Below are positions 26,188-35,800 of a stretch of 64,000 nt of DNA, in pieces (within the stretch, counting starts at the first letter, position 1; each line of letters opens with the position of its first letter). A program made the translations under genes and the position numbers. A model generated the notes under the pieces. That model was not told where the DNA came from and did not search any database. It saw only the letters and a program-made list of their open reading frames with translations. Origin of the DNA: Siphlonurus alternatus (taxonomy: Eukaryota > Arthropoda > Insecta > Ephemeroptera > Siphlonuridae). Where the stretch lies: NCBI GenBank assembly GCA_949825025.1, contig OX463785.1, positions 22,755,971 through 22,819,970 of the forward strand, written 5' to 3'.

Positions 26188-26514
26188 ATGGAGGAGCAAC
26201 TGACAGAGCAGCAAGTAGCAATATTGAAAATTGTGTTAAATGCTAAACCTGAACTAAGAAATGCTCTTTTAAAGCATGCTGATAAACATTTAGTTTGTAC
26301 CTTATGTGAATGTGTGCTTAATATTTTACAAGGTAATATAATATTGGACGAGAAACAGAAGAAAAAATACTCCAAGCATAAGACATATTTAAGAAGCATT
26401 GTGAAAAAAACAGGCGACTGGAAAGCAAAAAGAAAATTATTACAAAAGGGTGGAAATTTTTTAATACCACTTCTTCTACCAGTTCTGGGTGCATTACTGT
26501 CTAAAATTATTTAA
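26188..26514 (+). CDS. Small conserved Polinton protein of unknown function
   Basis: 108 residues. The N-terminal half is helical with a Cys pair (CTLCEC, about 37-42). The middle is lysine-rich (KQKKKYSKHK). The end is a hydrophobic helix after a Gly-Gly (LIPLLLPVLGALL, about 92-105), which could insert in a membrane or pack in a capsid. A small protein of this size and layout (Cys-rich helix, basic middle, GG plus hydrophobic tail) is common beside the ATPase in arthropod Mavericks; I know no function for it. It lies between the ATPase and the next ORF with 18-nt and 6-nt gaps, so it is probably co-expressed with virion genes. Confidence 0.8.
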   Translation: MEEQLTEQQVAILKIVLNAKPELRNALLKHADKHLVCTLCECVLNILQGNIILDEKQKKKYSKHKTYLRSIVKKTGDWKAKRKLLQKGGNFLIPLLLPVLGALLSKII

Positions 26515-26520
26515 ATCAAC

Positions 26521-27234
26521 ATGGAAGAAGCTACAAAAATGATCCTCGTTCCACCTGAAATTTTTTCAAGACTTGACACAAAACAGCTTTCTGGGATGGA
26601 TAAAGAAATGCACAGTATACTATATAACACAAATTGTTCTGACGAGTTAAAATGGAAAATGTACTCTCAAACTTTACATAAATATTTACATTTTGTGAAA
26701 GAAAAAGAAAAAGCTATTGAAATACCACTTATAAATAAAAAACCACAACCAGATGCAGATCCAGTTGAAGAAGCCCTTATTGAAAATAAAACTTTACTTC
26801 CAACAAAAGATGCTCAAGTAATACATTTACTTAAAAAAGCGTTACCAAAAACTATGAAAGACAAAGGAATAGAGCTATTAAATATATTAATGGCTGGGCC
26901 TTTTGTATCCTGGAATGAAACGGGAGAAATTAATGTTAATGGCAAAGACATTAAAAATTCAAATATAGTTGATCTTATATGTAACGCTGTCAAGTCCAGG
27001 GGCAATGCTAACCCAGCAGGTTGGCAGGAGTTTACTAAGGCTGTTATTGACTCCAATGTGCCACGACAATTTTTGGGAAAAAATATACAGGATTCTTACT
27101 TGACTGCTGTAAACAGTGCTCCTGTGACTCCTCAGCCATCAACATCAAGGACTCCTGTAGTTCCTACAGTTGCAAAACGTAGAAAAATACATTATTCACC
27201 CTATGCAAGTACTTGGACAAAATTTAAACTATGA
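26521..27234 (+). CDS. Conserved Polinton protein of unknown function
   Basis: 237 residues. The N-terminus (1-65) is helical. A linker (about 66-95) follows, then a compact conserved-looking block (about 100-190) with LLNILMAGPFVSWNETGEI, SNIVDLI and GWQEF motifs. The last 35 residues are Ser/Thr/Pro-rich with a basic KRRK patch. The middle block is typical of an uncharacterised protein found in many invertebrate Mavericks, often next to the integrase. The start at 26521 is six nt after the previous stop; a second Met at codon 7 is possible. The end overlaps the integrase start by four bases (ATGA). No enzymatic motif recognised. Confidence 0.82.
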   Translation: MEEATKMILVPPEIFSRLDTKQLSGMDKEMHSILYNTNCSDELKWKMYSQTLHKYLHFVKEKEKAIEIPLINKKPQPDADPVEEALIENKTLLPTKDAQVIHLLKKALPKTMKDKGIELLNILMAGPFVSWNETGEINVNGKDIKNSNIVDLICNAVKSRGNANPAGWQEFTKAVIDSNVPRQFLGKNIQDSYLTAVNSAPVTPQPSTSRTPVVPTVAKRRKIHYSPYASTWTKFKL

Positions 27235-28292
27235 GCAAATTACTTTCAAAGATATATTTTGATACAAAACATCCTGCTGGATATAGTAGCTACAGTACAC
27301 TTCGGAAGCATGTGCCTAAGAGCATTTCAGACAAAAAAATTAAAGATTTTTTAAGTGGTCAGGAAGCGTACACTCTCCATGCACCTGCAAGAAAAAAATT
27401 TAAACGAGACATTGTTTTTGTTACTAATATTGACGACGTTTGGCTTGTGGATTTAGCTGACATGCAGAAGTTTAAGCAGGAAAATGATGGTGCTTGCTAT
27501 ATACTTATAGCCATTGATGTCTTAAGTAAGTTTGCAATGGTGCGTGTGTTAAAAAATAAGTCTGCTGAAACAGTTAAAAGTGCACTAGAAGATATTATAA
27601 ATAAAGTAGCACGCAAGCCATTGAAAATTTGTGTTGATAAAGGACTTGAATTTAAAAACAAAATTTTGAAAACATTTTTAAAAAATAGTGACATTGGTAT
27701 GTATAGTACTGAAAATGCAGACATCAAGGCTTGCGTGGCTGAGAGGTTTATACGCACATTAAAAACAAAGCTGTGGAGATATTTTACACATAGCAACAGT
27801 CATAGGTATGTTGATGTACTTCAAGACATTATAAAAGGATATAACGCCACTGATCATAGTAGCATTGGCACAACACCAGTCAGTGTGAATGAACACAACT
27901 TTTTATCTGTCTGGAAAAAATTATATCAACATCAACTTCCAATAGATGGAACAAAACCAAAGCTGCAAGTTGGTGACAATGTTAGGATAAGTAAAACAAA
28001 AAAAGCATTTAGTAAAGGTTATGAAAATAACTATTCAAAAGAAATATTTGTTATTAATAATGTACTGCAGAGGAGACCTATAATGTATGAACTTTGTGAC
28101 TTACAAGGTGAAAAAATAGCTGGTCGATTTTATGAATGTGAACTTCAAAAGGTTGGCTTACCTGAGTTTCATAAAATTGATAAAATCATTAAAACCAGAG
28201 GAAAAGGTGACAGAAAGGAGCTGTTTGTCAGTTGGATTGGTTACCCCGAGAAGTTCAACAGTTGGATCAGTGCCAGCAATATTAAAAAATAA
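27231..28292 (+). CDS. int: Retroviral-type DDE integrase with chromodomain
   Basis: 353 residues. The rve catalytic core carries Asp74 (WLVDLADM), Asp136 (CVDKGLEF) and Glu171 (CVAERFIRTLK), with 34 residues between the second Asp and the Glu. A DNA-binding C-terminal part follows (QVGDNVRISK, about 246-255). The last 40 residues form a chromodomain (KIDKIIKTRG, ELFVSWIGYPEKFNSW). Polinton integrases join the linear element to host DNA and leave 6-bp duplications, as seen here. The chromodomain probably binds modified histones and steers insertion; this is family knowledge. The start codon overlaps the upstream stop (ATGA), suggesting coupled translation. All catalytic residues are intact. 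Confidence 0.96.
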   Translation: MSKLLSKIYFDTKHPAGYSSYSTLRKHVPKSISDKKIKDFLSGQEAYTLHAPARKKFKRDIVFVTNIDDVWLVDLADMQKFKQENDGACYILIAIDVLSKFAMVRVLKNKSAETVKSALEDIINKVARKPLKICVDKGLEFKNKILKTFLKNSDIGMYSTENADIKACVAERFIRTLKTKLWRYFTHSNSHRYVDVLQDIIKGYNATDHSSIGTTPVSVNEHNFLSVWKKLYQHQLPIDGTKPKLQVGDNVRISKTKKAFSKGYENNYSKEIFVINNVLQRRPIMYELCDLQGEKIAGRFYECELQKVGLPEFHKIDKIIKTRGKGDRKELFVSWIGYPEKFNSWISASNIKK

Positions 28293-28295
28293 AAA

Positions 28296-29036
28296 ATGGA
28301 GGACGAATTTTATATTACATTATTAAGCGACTCCTCAGCTACATTACATCCAAAAAACACCACATCCTGCTTTACCAATAAGCTGCAAAAGAGAATTGTT
28401 CTTCATGAAGCATGGGAAGTTGCTGTTCATGAAATACATTTTCCAATGACTTTATGTAATTTTTACGGTCAAAACAGCAGAGCGTGGACCAAGCATGGTG
28501 GCATGACAAGAAAAAGATGTATTATTCAAGATACTTACACACTTAATGTTGAAAACATATTACAAAAAATTCAAGAAGATTTGGATTATGAATACACATT
28601 TAAACTTGATAAAAATAGAGTTTTATGTACCTCAGATATTGTGGATGATGTGAGACTTAGACTCACAAGGACTTTGGCTATGCAGTTAGGATTTCCTAAT
28701 GCAACTGACTTCAGAGGACAGTACATTCAAGCACCCCATTCACCAGATTTTAATGTGGGTATTCCATCGCAAGCTTACTTGTATTGCAGCATAGTAAAAC
28801 CACAACTTTTTGGTGACAGAGTAAGCAAAATTTTGAAATGTATTACTATAGATATTAATTCATATGTTCATGGTGGCAGTGGTTGTATCTTTTATAAAGT
28901 CCCTCAATATGCACCAATAGCACTGAAGGAAATTGATGAAATTTCCATTGATATAAAAGACAGAAATGAAGAACTTTTACCATTCATAAGTGGAACCTGC
29001 TCTGTGCTACTACACTTTCGTCGCTGCTCCTCATAA
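28296..29036 (+). CDS. Minor capsid protein, penton-like single jelly roll
   Basis: 246 residues. It opens with FYITLLSDSS, then an Asn-Thr-Thr segment and WEVAVHEIHFP (about 40-50). This is the usual start of the Polinton minor capsid protein, which by structure prediction is a single jelly roll forming the five-fold vertices. The rest is beta-rich with few charged clusters and no signal peptide. It lies three nt after the integrase stop and two nt before the basic protein gene, in the virion block. Length is normal for the family. The assignment rests on the N-terminal pattern and the gene order. Confidence 0.87.
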   Translation: MEDEFYITLLSDSSATLHPKNTTSCFTNKLQKRIVLHEAWEVAVHEIHFPMTLCNFYGQNSRAWTKHGGMTRKRCIIQDTYTLNVENILQKIQEDLDYEYTFKLDKNRVLCTSDIVDDVRLRLTRTLAMQLGFPNATDFRGQYIQAPHSPDFNVGIPSQAYLYCSIVKPQLFGDRVSKILKCITIDINSYVHGGSGCIFYKVPQYAPIALKEIDEISIDIKDRNEELLPFISGTCSVLLHFRRCSS

Positions 29037-29038
29037 AT

Positions 29039-29536
29039 ATGAATTCATATACAACATATTACTTGAAACAAGCTCAATCAGGAGTTGGAAATGCATATTT
29101 TCGTGAACAAACAGGAAGAGGCATTGGAAATTTTTTTGGTAAAATGCTTCGCTCAGTATTGCCACTTCTTAAGAGTGGCTTGTCAGCAATTAAGGACGAA
29201 GCACTCTCAGGAGGTGTTGGTGTACTTTCTGACACAATAAAACTAGTGCCTATTAAAGAAAGCCTCCAGAATAGAGTAAGAAACATGGGTCATAACTTAA
29301 CTGAGAGAGCTGTTCAGAAAATGAGTGGTTCGGGAAGAGTATATAAGCGTAAGAATTCAAAAAATAATCAGTCTGCAACTGTAACTAAGAAACGAAAGAC
29401 CTCTGCTACCTCGAAGAAAAAAAAAGCAACAAAAAAAGTAAAAAAACAAGTGAAACGTCTGAAACCCAAGAAAAAGAAGTGCGTGAAAAAAGCTAAAAGA
29501 AAGAATACACAAACATTTTCTGACATTTTTGGCTAA
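29039..29536 (+). CDS. Basic virion protein, adenovirus pVI/pX-like, with candidate protease sites
   Basis: 165 residues in two parts. Residues 1-95 are glycine-rich and amphipathic: tyrosines near the start (TYYLKQAQSG), GRGIGNFFGKMLRSVLPLL at 26-44, then a glycine-rich helix. Residues 100-158 are a lysine-rich tail (KKKKATKKVKKQVK), ending in FSDIFG. Genes with this layout sit between penton and hexon in many Polintons and adintoviruses and have been compared with adenovirus membrane-lytic or core proteins. LSGG-V (56-60) and MSGS-G (95-99) both fit the known adenain cleavage patterns, the second lying exactly at the junction of the two parts. Genome binding by the tail is inference. Confidence 0.85.
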   Translation: MNSYTTYYLKQAQSGVGNAYFREQTGRGIGNFFGKMLRSVLPLLKSGLSAIKDEALSGGVGVLSDTIKLVPIKESLQNRVRNMGHNLTERAVQKMSGSGRVYKRKNSKNNQSATVTKKRKTSATSKKKKATKKVKKQVKRLKPKKKKCVKKAKRKNTQTFSDIFG

Positions 29537-29544
29537 CAGATTCA

Positions 29545-30852
29545 ATGGCTTTCATTCATAATAACTCTCCTGAATGTACCAAGAGTGAACTAGACCTATT
29601 TGCTCTGCCACCCACACAAATTAGCATTGAAAATTCAGAAGTATTGTACATTAAACCAAATGCTTCAATTGACAACGAAGCTCCTCTTGAGTTTTCTATT
29701 CCTATTAGTGCTGATGATTACTTAGACCCTTCACATACATATTTAAAACTCTTGGTTAGCATAAAAACTGATAAAGGAGAAGACATTGTAGCTGATGTTA
29801 ACAAAGTTGGTCCTGTGAACAATTTTCTTCATTCACTTTTTTCAGAAGTAAGTGTTTCAATGAACAACAAAATGTTGTCACCACCATCACAGTTGTACCC
29901 ATACAGAGCGTACTTTGAAACATTATTTAATTATAATGTTACAGCAAAGGAAAGTCATCAAACCATGGCTTTATATTATAAAGACACAGCTGGAAAAATG
30001 AATGACTTAGACGCAAATGTGGGACTTGCACAACGAAGGGCACATATCAAAGGCAGTAAGCTTGTGCCTCTCCTCGGTCAAATTAAAGTAGACATATTTG
30101 GACAAAGTACATTTATTATAAATGGTGTCCCAATAGACATTCTTTTCACCAGATCTAAGCCTGCATTTTGTCTTATGGATTCTGGTGATGCAAAGTATAC
30201 AATCAAAATTGCAAAAGCAACGTTACTTGTGCGACGAGTGAGAATATCTCCATCAATTCTAGTGGCACACAGTAAGGTGCTGGCAACAACCAGTGCAAAG
30301 TACCCTATTAGTCGTGTAGAAATGAAGTCATTCACAATCCCACCTGGTGGTCATAACTTTGGAGAAAAGTTATTCACTGGCCCGACTCCTGTAAGAGTGT
30401 TTTTTGGACTCACCAAGAACAAAGCTGTAAATGGAGATTATACATTGAACCCATTTGACTTCCAACATTATAATATGAATTATGTCTCACTTACTCGAGA
30501 TGGAGTACCAGTCACTACTAGACCACTTGAAATGACATTTGAACCTGCAGCTCCTGACTACATTCTTTCATATTTCCACACATTTCAAGGAACCAGAATT
30601 AATTTCAGTGACGATGGTTACCATATAAATAGGGATGAGTATGGAGCTGGAGGGTATGTGATACATACTTTTGACTTGTCTCCAGATTTGTCTTCAAACC
30701 TTCACATGTGGAACTTACGAAAGAATAGTGTGATTGAGCTGGAAATACGGTTTGACAAAAGTTTAACAGACACTTTGACTTGTGTAGTTTACGGTGAGTT
30801 CCAGAACCTGGTGGAGATATGCAAAGACCGAAAAGTGACAGTTGATTTCTAA
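29545..30852 (+). CDS. MCP: Major capsid protein, double jelly roll (hexon-like)
   Basis: 435 residues. Early segments FALPPTQISIEN and EFSIPISADDYLD, then SLFSEVSVSMNN and YPYRAYFETLFNY (about 98-135), are typical of the Polinton major capsid protein. This forms pseudo-hexameric trimers from two jelly rolls per subunit. The second half carries DILFTRSKPAF (about 199-209) and a beta-rich C-terminus (MWNLRKNSVIELEI). Length and order (penton, basic protein, MCP, protease) match other Polintons. The start is eight nt after the previous stop; the stop TAA is immediately followed by the protease ATG. No lesion found. Confidence 0.95.
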   Translation: MAFIHNNSPECTKSELDLFALPPTQISIENSEVLYIKPNASIDNEAPLEFSIPISADDYLDPSHTYLKLLVSIKTDKGEDIVADVNKVGPVNNFLHSLFSEVSVSMNNKMLSPPSQLYPYRAYFETLFNYNVTAKESHQTMALYYKDTAGKMNDLDANVGLAQRRAHIKGSKLVPLLGQIKVDIFGQSTFIINGVPIDILFTRSKPAFCLMDSGDAKYTIKIAKATLLVRRVRISPSILVAHSKVLATTSAKYPISRVEMKSFTIPPGGHNFGEKLFTGPTPVRVFFGLTKNKAVNGDYTLNPFDFQHYNMNYVSLTRDGVPVTTRPLEMTFEPAAPDYILSYFHTFQGTRINFSDDGYHINRDEYGAGGYVIHTFDLSPDLSSNLHMWNLRKNSVIELEIRFDKSLTDTLTCVVYGEFQNLVEICKDRKVTVDF

Positions 30853-31401
30853 ATGGAGAGCATACATTATGCTCCATTAACGAACTTGGATATAAGTCGT
30901 GTGCTTCAAAGAGACCCCTGCACAAAAAAAATATTCAAAGGTGTTTATGCAGCTGATACGTTGCCAAAGAAGGCAAGGAAAAATAGTGCATACATTGTGA
31001 ACACAGACAAACAAGATATGCCAGGTGCTCACTGGGTGGCAATTTACTTTGATAATTTTGGTAACGCTGAATATTTTGATTCATATGGGCTACCTTCAAT
31101 TGTAAAAAGTCATGAACAATTTATTAAAAGAAACAGTGATAATTGTGTAAATAATACTAAAACATTGCAAAGTTTAACTTCATCTGTATGTGGACACTAT
31201 TGTATATTATTTGTAAGTGCAAAAGCACATTATATTAGTTTAAATAATTTTATTCATAACTTTCATTGTAATGATGTTTATTCAAATGATGCATATGCAA
31301 TCCTTGGATTTCGATTATTTTTTGATGTTGTTAAGGGACATAAAAATGCAAAAAACGAAGACTTAATATGTCGAGCAAAGTGCGCATGCGCTAAGTGGTA
31401 G
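30853..31401 (+). CDS. Adenain-like cysteine maturation protease
   Basis: 182 residues. The catalytic set is complete in adenain order: His60 (AHWVAIY), Asp76 (EYFDSYG), Gln106 and Cys113 (SVCGHYC), with Gln and Cys seven apart as in adenovirus protease (Ulp1/C5-like fold). In adenoviruses this enzyme cleaves precursor capsid and core proteins inside the particle; here the basic protein at 29039 offers two fitting sites. The ATG directly abuts the MCP stop codon. The last codons overlap a TGCGCATGCGC motif that belongs to the promoter of the next gene. Slightly shorter than adenovirus protease, normal for Polintons. Confidence 0.94.
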   Translation: MESIHYAPLTNLDISRVLQRDPCTKKIFKGVYAADTLPKKARKNSAYIVNTDKQDMPGAHWVAIYFDNFGNAEYFDSYGLPSIVKSHEQFIKRNSDNCVNNTKTLQSLTSSVCGHYCILFVSAKAHYISLNNFIHNFHCNDVYSNDAYAILGFRLFFDVVKGHKNAKNEDLICRAKCACAKW

Positions 31402-31417
31402 TTTTTCACTATATAAA
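31381..31417 (+). promoter_or_regulatory. TGCGCATG box and TATATAAA promoter
   Basis: TGCGCATG at 31381-31388 overlaps the end of the protease gene; TATATAAA follows at 31410-31417, 71 nt before the ATG at 31481. Spacing and motifs copy those before the gene at 24079. Confidence 0.7.
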
Positions 31418-31480
31418 GGAAATCATGTATAATATTTTCTTCATTTTAAACTTACCTGTAAAGAGACACACATCATCACA

Positions 31481-32173
31481 ATGGCTTCAAAGCTGCTCGA
31501 CGTAACTTACGGCTTGACTCCTTCACACTGCAAAACTGTGTCTTGTGGAATCCAAGTTGCAGAGGACGTTTCACCAAATGTTTGGTTATCAAAGCCAGGC
31601 ACTTCCTACAAAATTAGATTTACTTCTGCAGAGTTCAAGCAACTTGTGGATTGTGAGCCAGCCATCTCTAGCTTCTTTTACAAGACCTCAGCAAACTCAG
31701 CAAACTACATAGAAAGATTTATGACATTAACAACGGGGCTGCGGGTTCGCTTCGATACAACCTACTCCAACAAGATGTTGGTTATCGAGAGAGCTGACTT
31801 CCAACCTACAACATCTGGCTTTGAGGCATCTGACAATGTCGTCTCAATTTGGATTGTCGAGAAAACTTGGTTTAACTTTGTTAAATTGTTTCCTCTCATT
31901 ACTTATTTAACAAATCAACAGCAAACCTGGTGTGATGAGATTAAAGATTTGTACAGCAAAATGGTTAAAGAGATTATTAAAGACCATGAATCCAGCTTGA
32001 TGAAAGTAAATCATAGTGAAGATTTCAAAAAAATTCTCAACCAACTTGATCTTACTAAGTTTGTGTACCCTTCTGTTAATGGACTGGATGTTTTACGTTG
32101 TTTGTATGAAATGATTAACCTCTCAGCTGATAATTTGCTAACCATGTGTCTCAGAAAGAAATCTGATATGTAA
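31481..32173 (+). CDS. Protein of unknown function, possible distant paralogue of the 24079 gene
   Basis: 230 residues, soluble, without signal peptide or membrane segment. Two similar beta-then-helix blocks are visible: VWLSKPG...IRFTSAEFKQLV (about 33-58) and VVSIWIVEKTWFNFVKLFP (about 120-138). This strand-strand-helix pattern with an aromatic residue on the helix recalls the PC4/p15 single-strand DNA-binding fold, but that is pattern reading only. The first block shares GT, IR, KF/EF and PAIS with the protein at 24079. The C-terminal third (150-230) is helical. Own TATA promoter, separate from the structural cluster; AATAAA at 32676. A role in transcription or DNA replication is a guess. 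Confidence 0.85.
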   Translation: MASKLLDVTYGLTPSHCKTVSCGIQVAEDVSPNVWLSKPGTSYKIRFTSAEFKQLVDCEPAISSFFYKTSANSANYIERFMTLTTGLRVRFDTTYSNKMLVIERADFQPTTSGFEASDNVVSIWIVEKTWFNFVKLFPLITYLTNQQQTWCDEIKDLYSKMVKEIIKDHESSLMKVNHSEDFKKILNQLDLTKFVYPSVNGLDVLRCLYEMINLSADNLLTMCLRKKSDM

Positions 32174-32895
32174 TTGAAAATTATTATGTATAGTATGGTT
32201 AATTTTTTTCAATGTTCATCATATGATAATCAAATTAGTAGTAAAAAGTAGTAAAAAGTAGTCATTTTGTTCATGATTATATTTTTAACTTTGTAATAGA
32301 TAAGCATAGTAGCATTAATCCTTTTAATTTCTTTATAATTAATCATCATATAAACTTTTTAATAGAATAGTTTAGATATATAAAACATTAACTGTATTTT
32401 TAACTTTATAATAATCATTTCATTTTCAGTACATTTAATCACCGTGTAGTCTGTATTGTTTTTAACTTTGTAATTGAATAGTTTAAATGTATTAAACATA
32501 TATACTGTATTTTTTACCAATATAATAGAGAATCATACTAGCTTTAAACATTAACATTTAATTTTTAAATTGAATCACATTTATTGTATTAGTTTTTACT
32601 TTATAATAAAATAGTAGTGTAGCATAAAACATGTTTTTTCATTATTTTATCATAATATATGTATCATTCTTAAAAAATAAAAACTAGTAAAAAATAATGA
32701 TGTGTGTTATATGTTATAATATTTAACTCCTTAGAAATAATAATAATGAAAAAATAATATATAGAAGATTGAATTTTATTTTTAATAATTTTTATTATCA
32801 TAAAAGACATGCAAATTCATAAAACTTAGTACGAACAAAATATATTAAAAGGCATGCAAAGTAAACAAAATCTGGTATATAAAAAATACATATAT
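32174..32895. terminator. Convergent 3' region between 31481 gene and polymerase
   Basis: Very AT-rich, no gene. AATAAA at 32676-32681 serves the plus strand; TTTATT at 32775-32780 and 32791-32796 reads AATAAA on the minus strand and can end the polymerase transcript. A small GTAGTAAAAA direct repeat lies at 32240-32262, and TTTTAACTTTGTAAT-like phrases recur. Confidence 0.55.
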
Positions 32896-35800
32896 TTAGT
32901 CAGATTTGTAGCCATATGGAAATGTTATAAAGCTGTCTGGCTTTACCCATCTTTTTGAATTTACTGTTCTGTAGACTTTAGTCATGGGTTTGGTCACAAG
33001 ATTAAAATCTTTATTTTTTAAAATTTTTCTAGGAATTGATACAACCTCAGATGGTGCTCCTTCAAGAACCATGCTCTTTAATTTATCAAAATTAACTATT
33101 TCCTTATTAGAAAAGTTTTGAGATATTCCTCTGCATTTCATTACAGTTTTAACATTGTTACCTTTTGCATCTATTACTTTATAACTGTAATGTTTTGCTC
33201 CACCAGACACAAAATGAGAAATAATACATCCCTCTTCTAGTTCTGAACTCATATCTCCTAAGTTATTTCCTGTTGGTATTCTTTTGTCCCCTGGATTGTA
33301 TCTGCTTAGCGTAGAATCCGTATCTACATATTTTAGCCTTCTTTGTAACATTTCCATTTGCTCATAAAGGCGGAGGCGAGCTCCAGCAGTAACAAAGCAA
33401 GCAACAACAACGTTAACAGTATTATTTTGAGGAATTAATTCAAGAGGAGTTTCATAATTAACTAGTACATATTCTTGATTTATACAATGAACAGTGTGGA
33501 CAATTATATTAGGATCCGTTAGTAAATCATAAAAGTCCTTTGAATCTTTAATTATTTTTGTTTGGCTGCGTTCTAAGTTCATTGCAAATCGCCCATACAG
33601 TGCATTTAACAATAACTTTGCAATGGCTCTTAGGCCAGGGTTAACTTCAATTTCATCACGACACAACATAATTCCTTCAGCTTCAAAGTAATTTTGAATA
33701 TATTTATCTTTGCTTGCTTCATCATTTGCCCACTCAGGCCATCCACTAGCTTGTTGTTTAATTTTTAAAAATACATTTACATATGAGTTAAACACACCTT
33801 CAGTACCTGTTGCTTTATCATATTTTGAAACCTGGTATTCCCATACTTCAATAATTTTTGTTATTTTGTACCCCAAGGAAAGAGCTTTTCTTATTTCCTC
33901 TATGACCCATGTACCAGATAAGACACGGTCCATTTCATTTTCGTGAACACATTCTCCCTGAGTCAAGTTTTCACCACAAGTTCTGCATAAAACAAAAACC
34001 AGATTGTCATTTAATTTCAAAGGAAGAAGTGGCAAGAAGAGAGATCGTGGTGGCAAAATAACACACTTAATTAATCCTTCTATTAACTGTAAGTCTGGAA
34101 AATTTGGACCAAGATGAATGATAGGGTGATGAATTGGCATTGAAAAATACTTTAAAATTGCAGGGTATAAGGAAATAAAATCATGAAAGTTAAGTTCATC
34201 ATTTTCTCCAACGGTAATTTCATCATAGATAGCAAAATTTTCACACCTTCCTCCCATCATTGCATCCCTTGGTACCAAAGGTGTCTCGCATACCAATGGG
34301 TGCCCATCTAAGTAATTTTTAAGTGTTGGATTTGCTTTCAACTGTCTCATAAAATCACATTCTTTCATAACTTCAACTTTATACCCCAGGTTTTTTAATG
34401 CTGCTATTTTACGTTCTGTGTTGCTTCGTCTCATTGCCAAGTTACTGTGAGGATCATTAGCGTATTTAACAGACTGGTTTAATTCACCCTGACACTCACA
34501 AAAGTGATAAAAACAGCCATTTAGTTCATAAACTGTTTCTGTTCCATTAATATTTGAGTAACCATCCACCAAGAATCCTCCTCTTGCTGTCCTGTACTCT
34601 CCAGCATTTGCGGCATGTTGAATTTTTATGTTTCGAGTTTTTTCGAGTGACAAGAGCCATTTTATTGCTATTTTAGACTGAGTATCATACATTCTATAAC
34701 CTCTAACAGGTAAGACAGCTAACATATTTTCTTCTAAATGATTACGCCTAAAAATGAGACTAGCGCAGTGTGGCAAAGTTAAACATTCAGTTACAGGGTC
34801 TACATTTCCAACTTTAATTATGATGTCTCTAAACCTGTTCATTGCTTTTCTTAATATTTCTACGTCCAAATTACAATAATGTAAAATTTCTTTTTGCATG
34901 TCAAATATATAATTTTCATTTACTTTCTTATTGTACCAATTATAAAATTTTTCTCTCTCATCTACAGATAACTGATCAGGATCATAATATTTGGCTTCAG
35001 GCATAATGCCAACGTAATTTCTATTTTCAAAACTGTTAAACAAAAAAGGGAACCGACCTTTGCTTAAATCCTCATCAAGGCCTAGCGTTTTTGGCAATAG
35101 AGAGAGTCTCAATGGTAAGAAGTTTAAACTGTCTATAAATTTTAGTTTTTTATATTCTAAAGAAATGACTTTTGCCCCTCTAAGCAGAACTTTAGGTGTT
35201 ACATTCATGACTGTTAAGAAATGTCGTATAAGTAAATAGGAATCAAAACCCTGAAAATTGTGGCAAAGTAAAATTATTTTTCTAAATATTTTTCTTGGCA
35301 AGCAAAGAAAATTTAAAAATGCAGCTACAGGGTCAAACTGAAAAACTTGAACTCTATTTCCTTCATCTCCTCCACATCTTGTACATGGTACATCTGTGTC
35401 ATTATTTTTACATACTGAACATTGTGTGTGAGCTATAATTAAATTACATTCATGATAAAATCCATCATTTTCATTTTCGGACACTCGAGTGTCCTGAGTT
35501 GTCTCCGCATCCCAGTACACTAACATTACATTTTCTTCAGAAGGTGGTTGTTTTTTTGTGTCCTTCTTTATATAGCATCTATGATGTCTACCTTCAGGAA
35601 CATGTGTCCTACAGTTACTACAGTAAGTTTCACTACAAGTGTGAGCATGCTTTCGCCCAGCATAGAGCGTATATGTTTTTTTACAGAGTGTACAGCATTT
35701 ATAATAATTGCATACACTTTTTATTTTGGTTAACATATTAGACAAATGATTGTCATAACAAGTTTGAGATTTGAAATCTCCACCACAGTCAACACATTGA

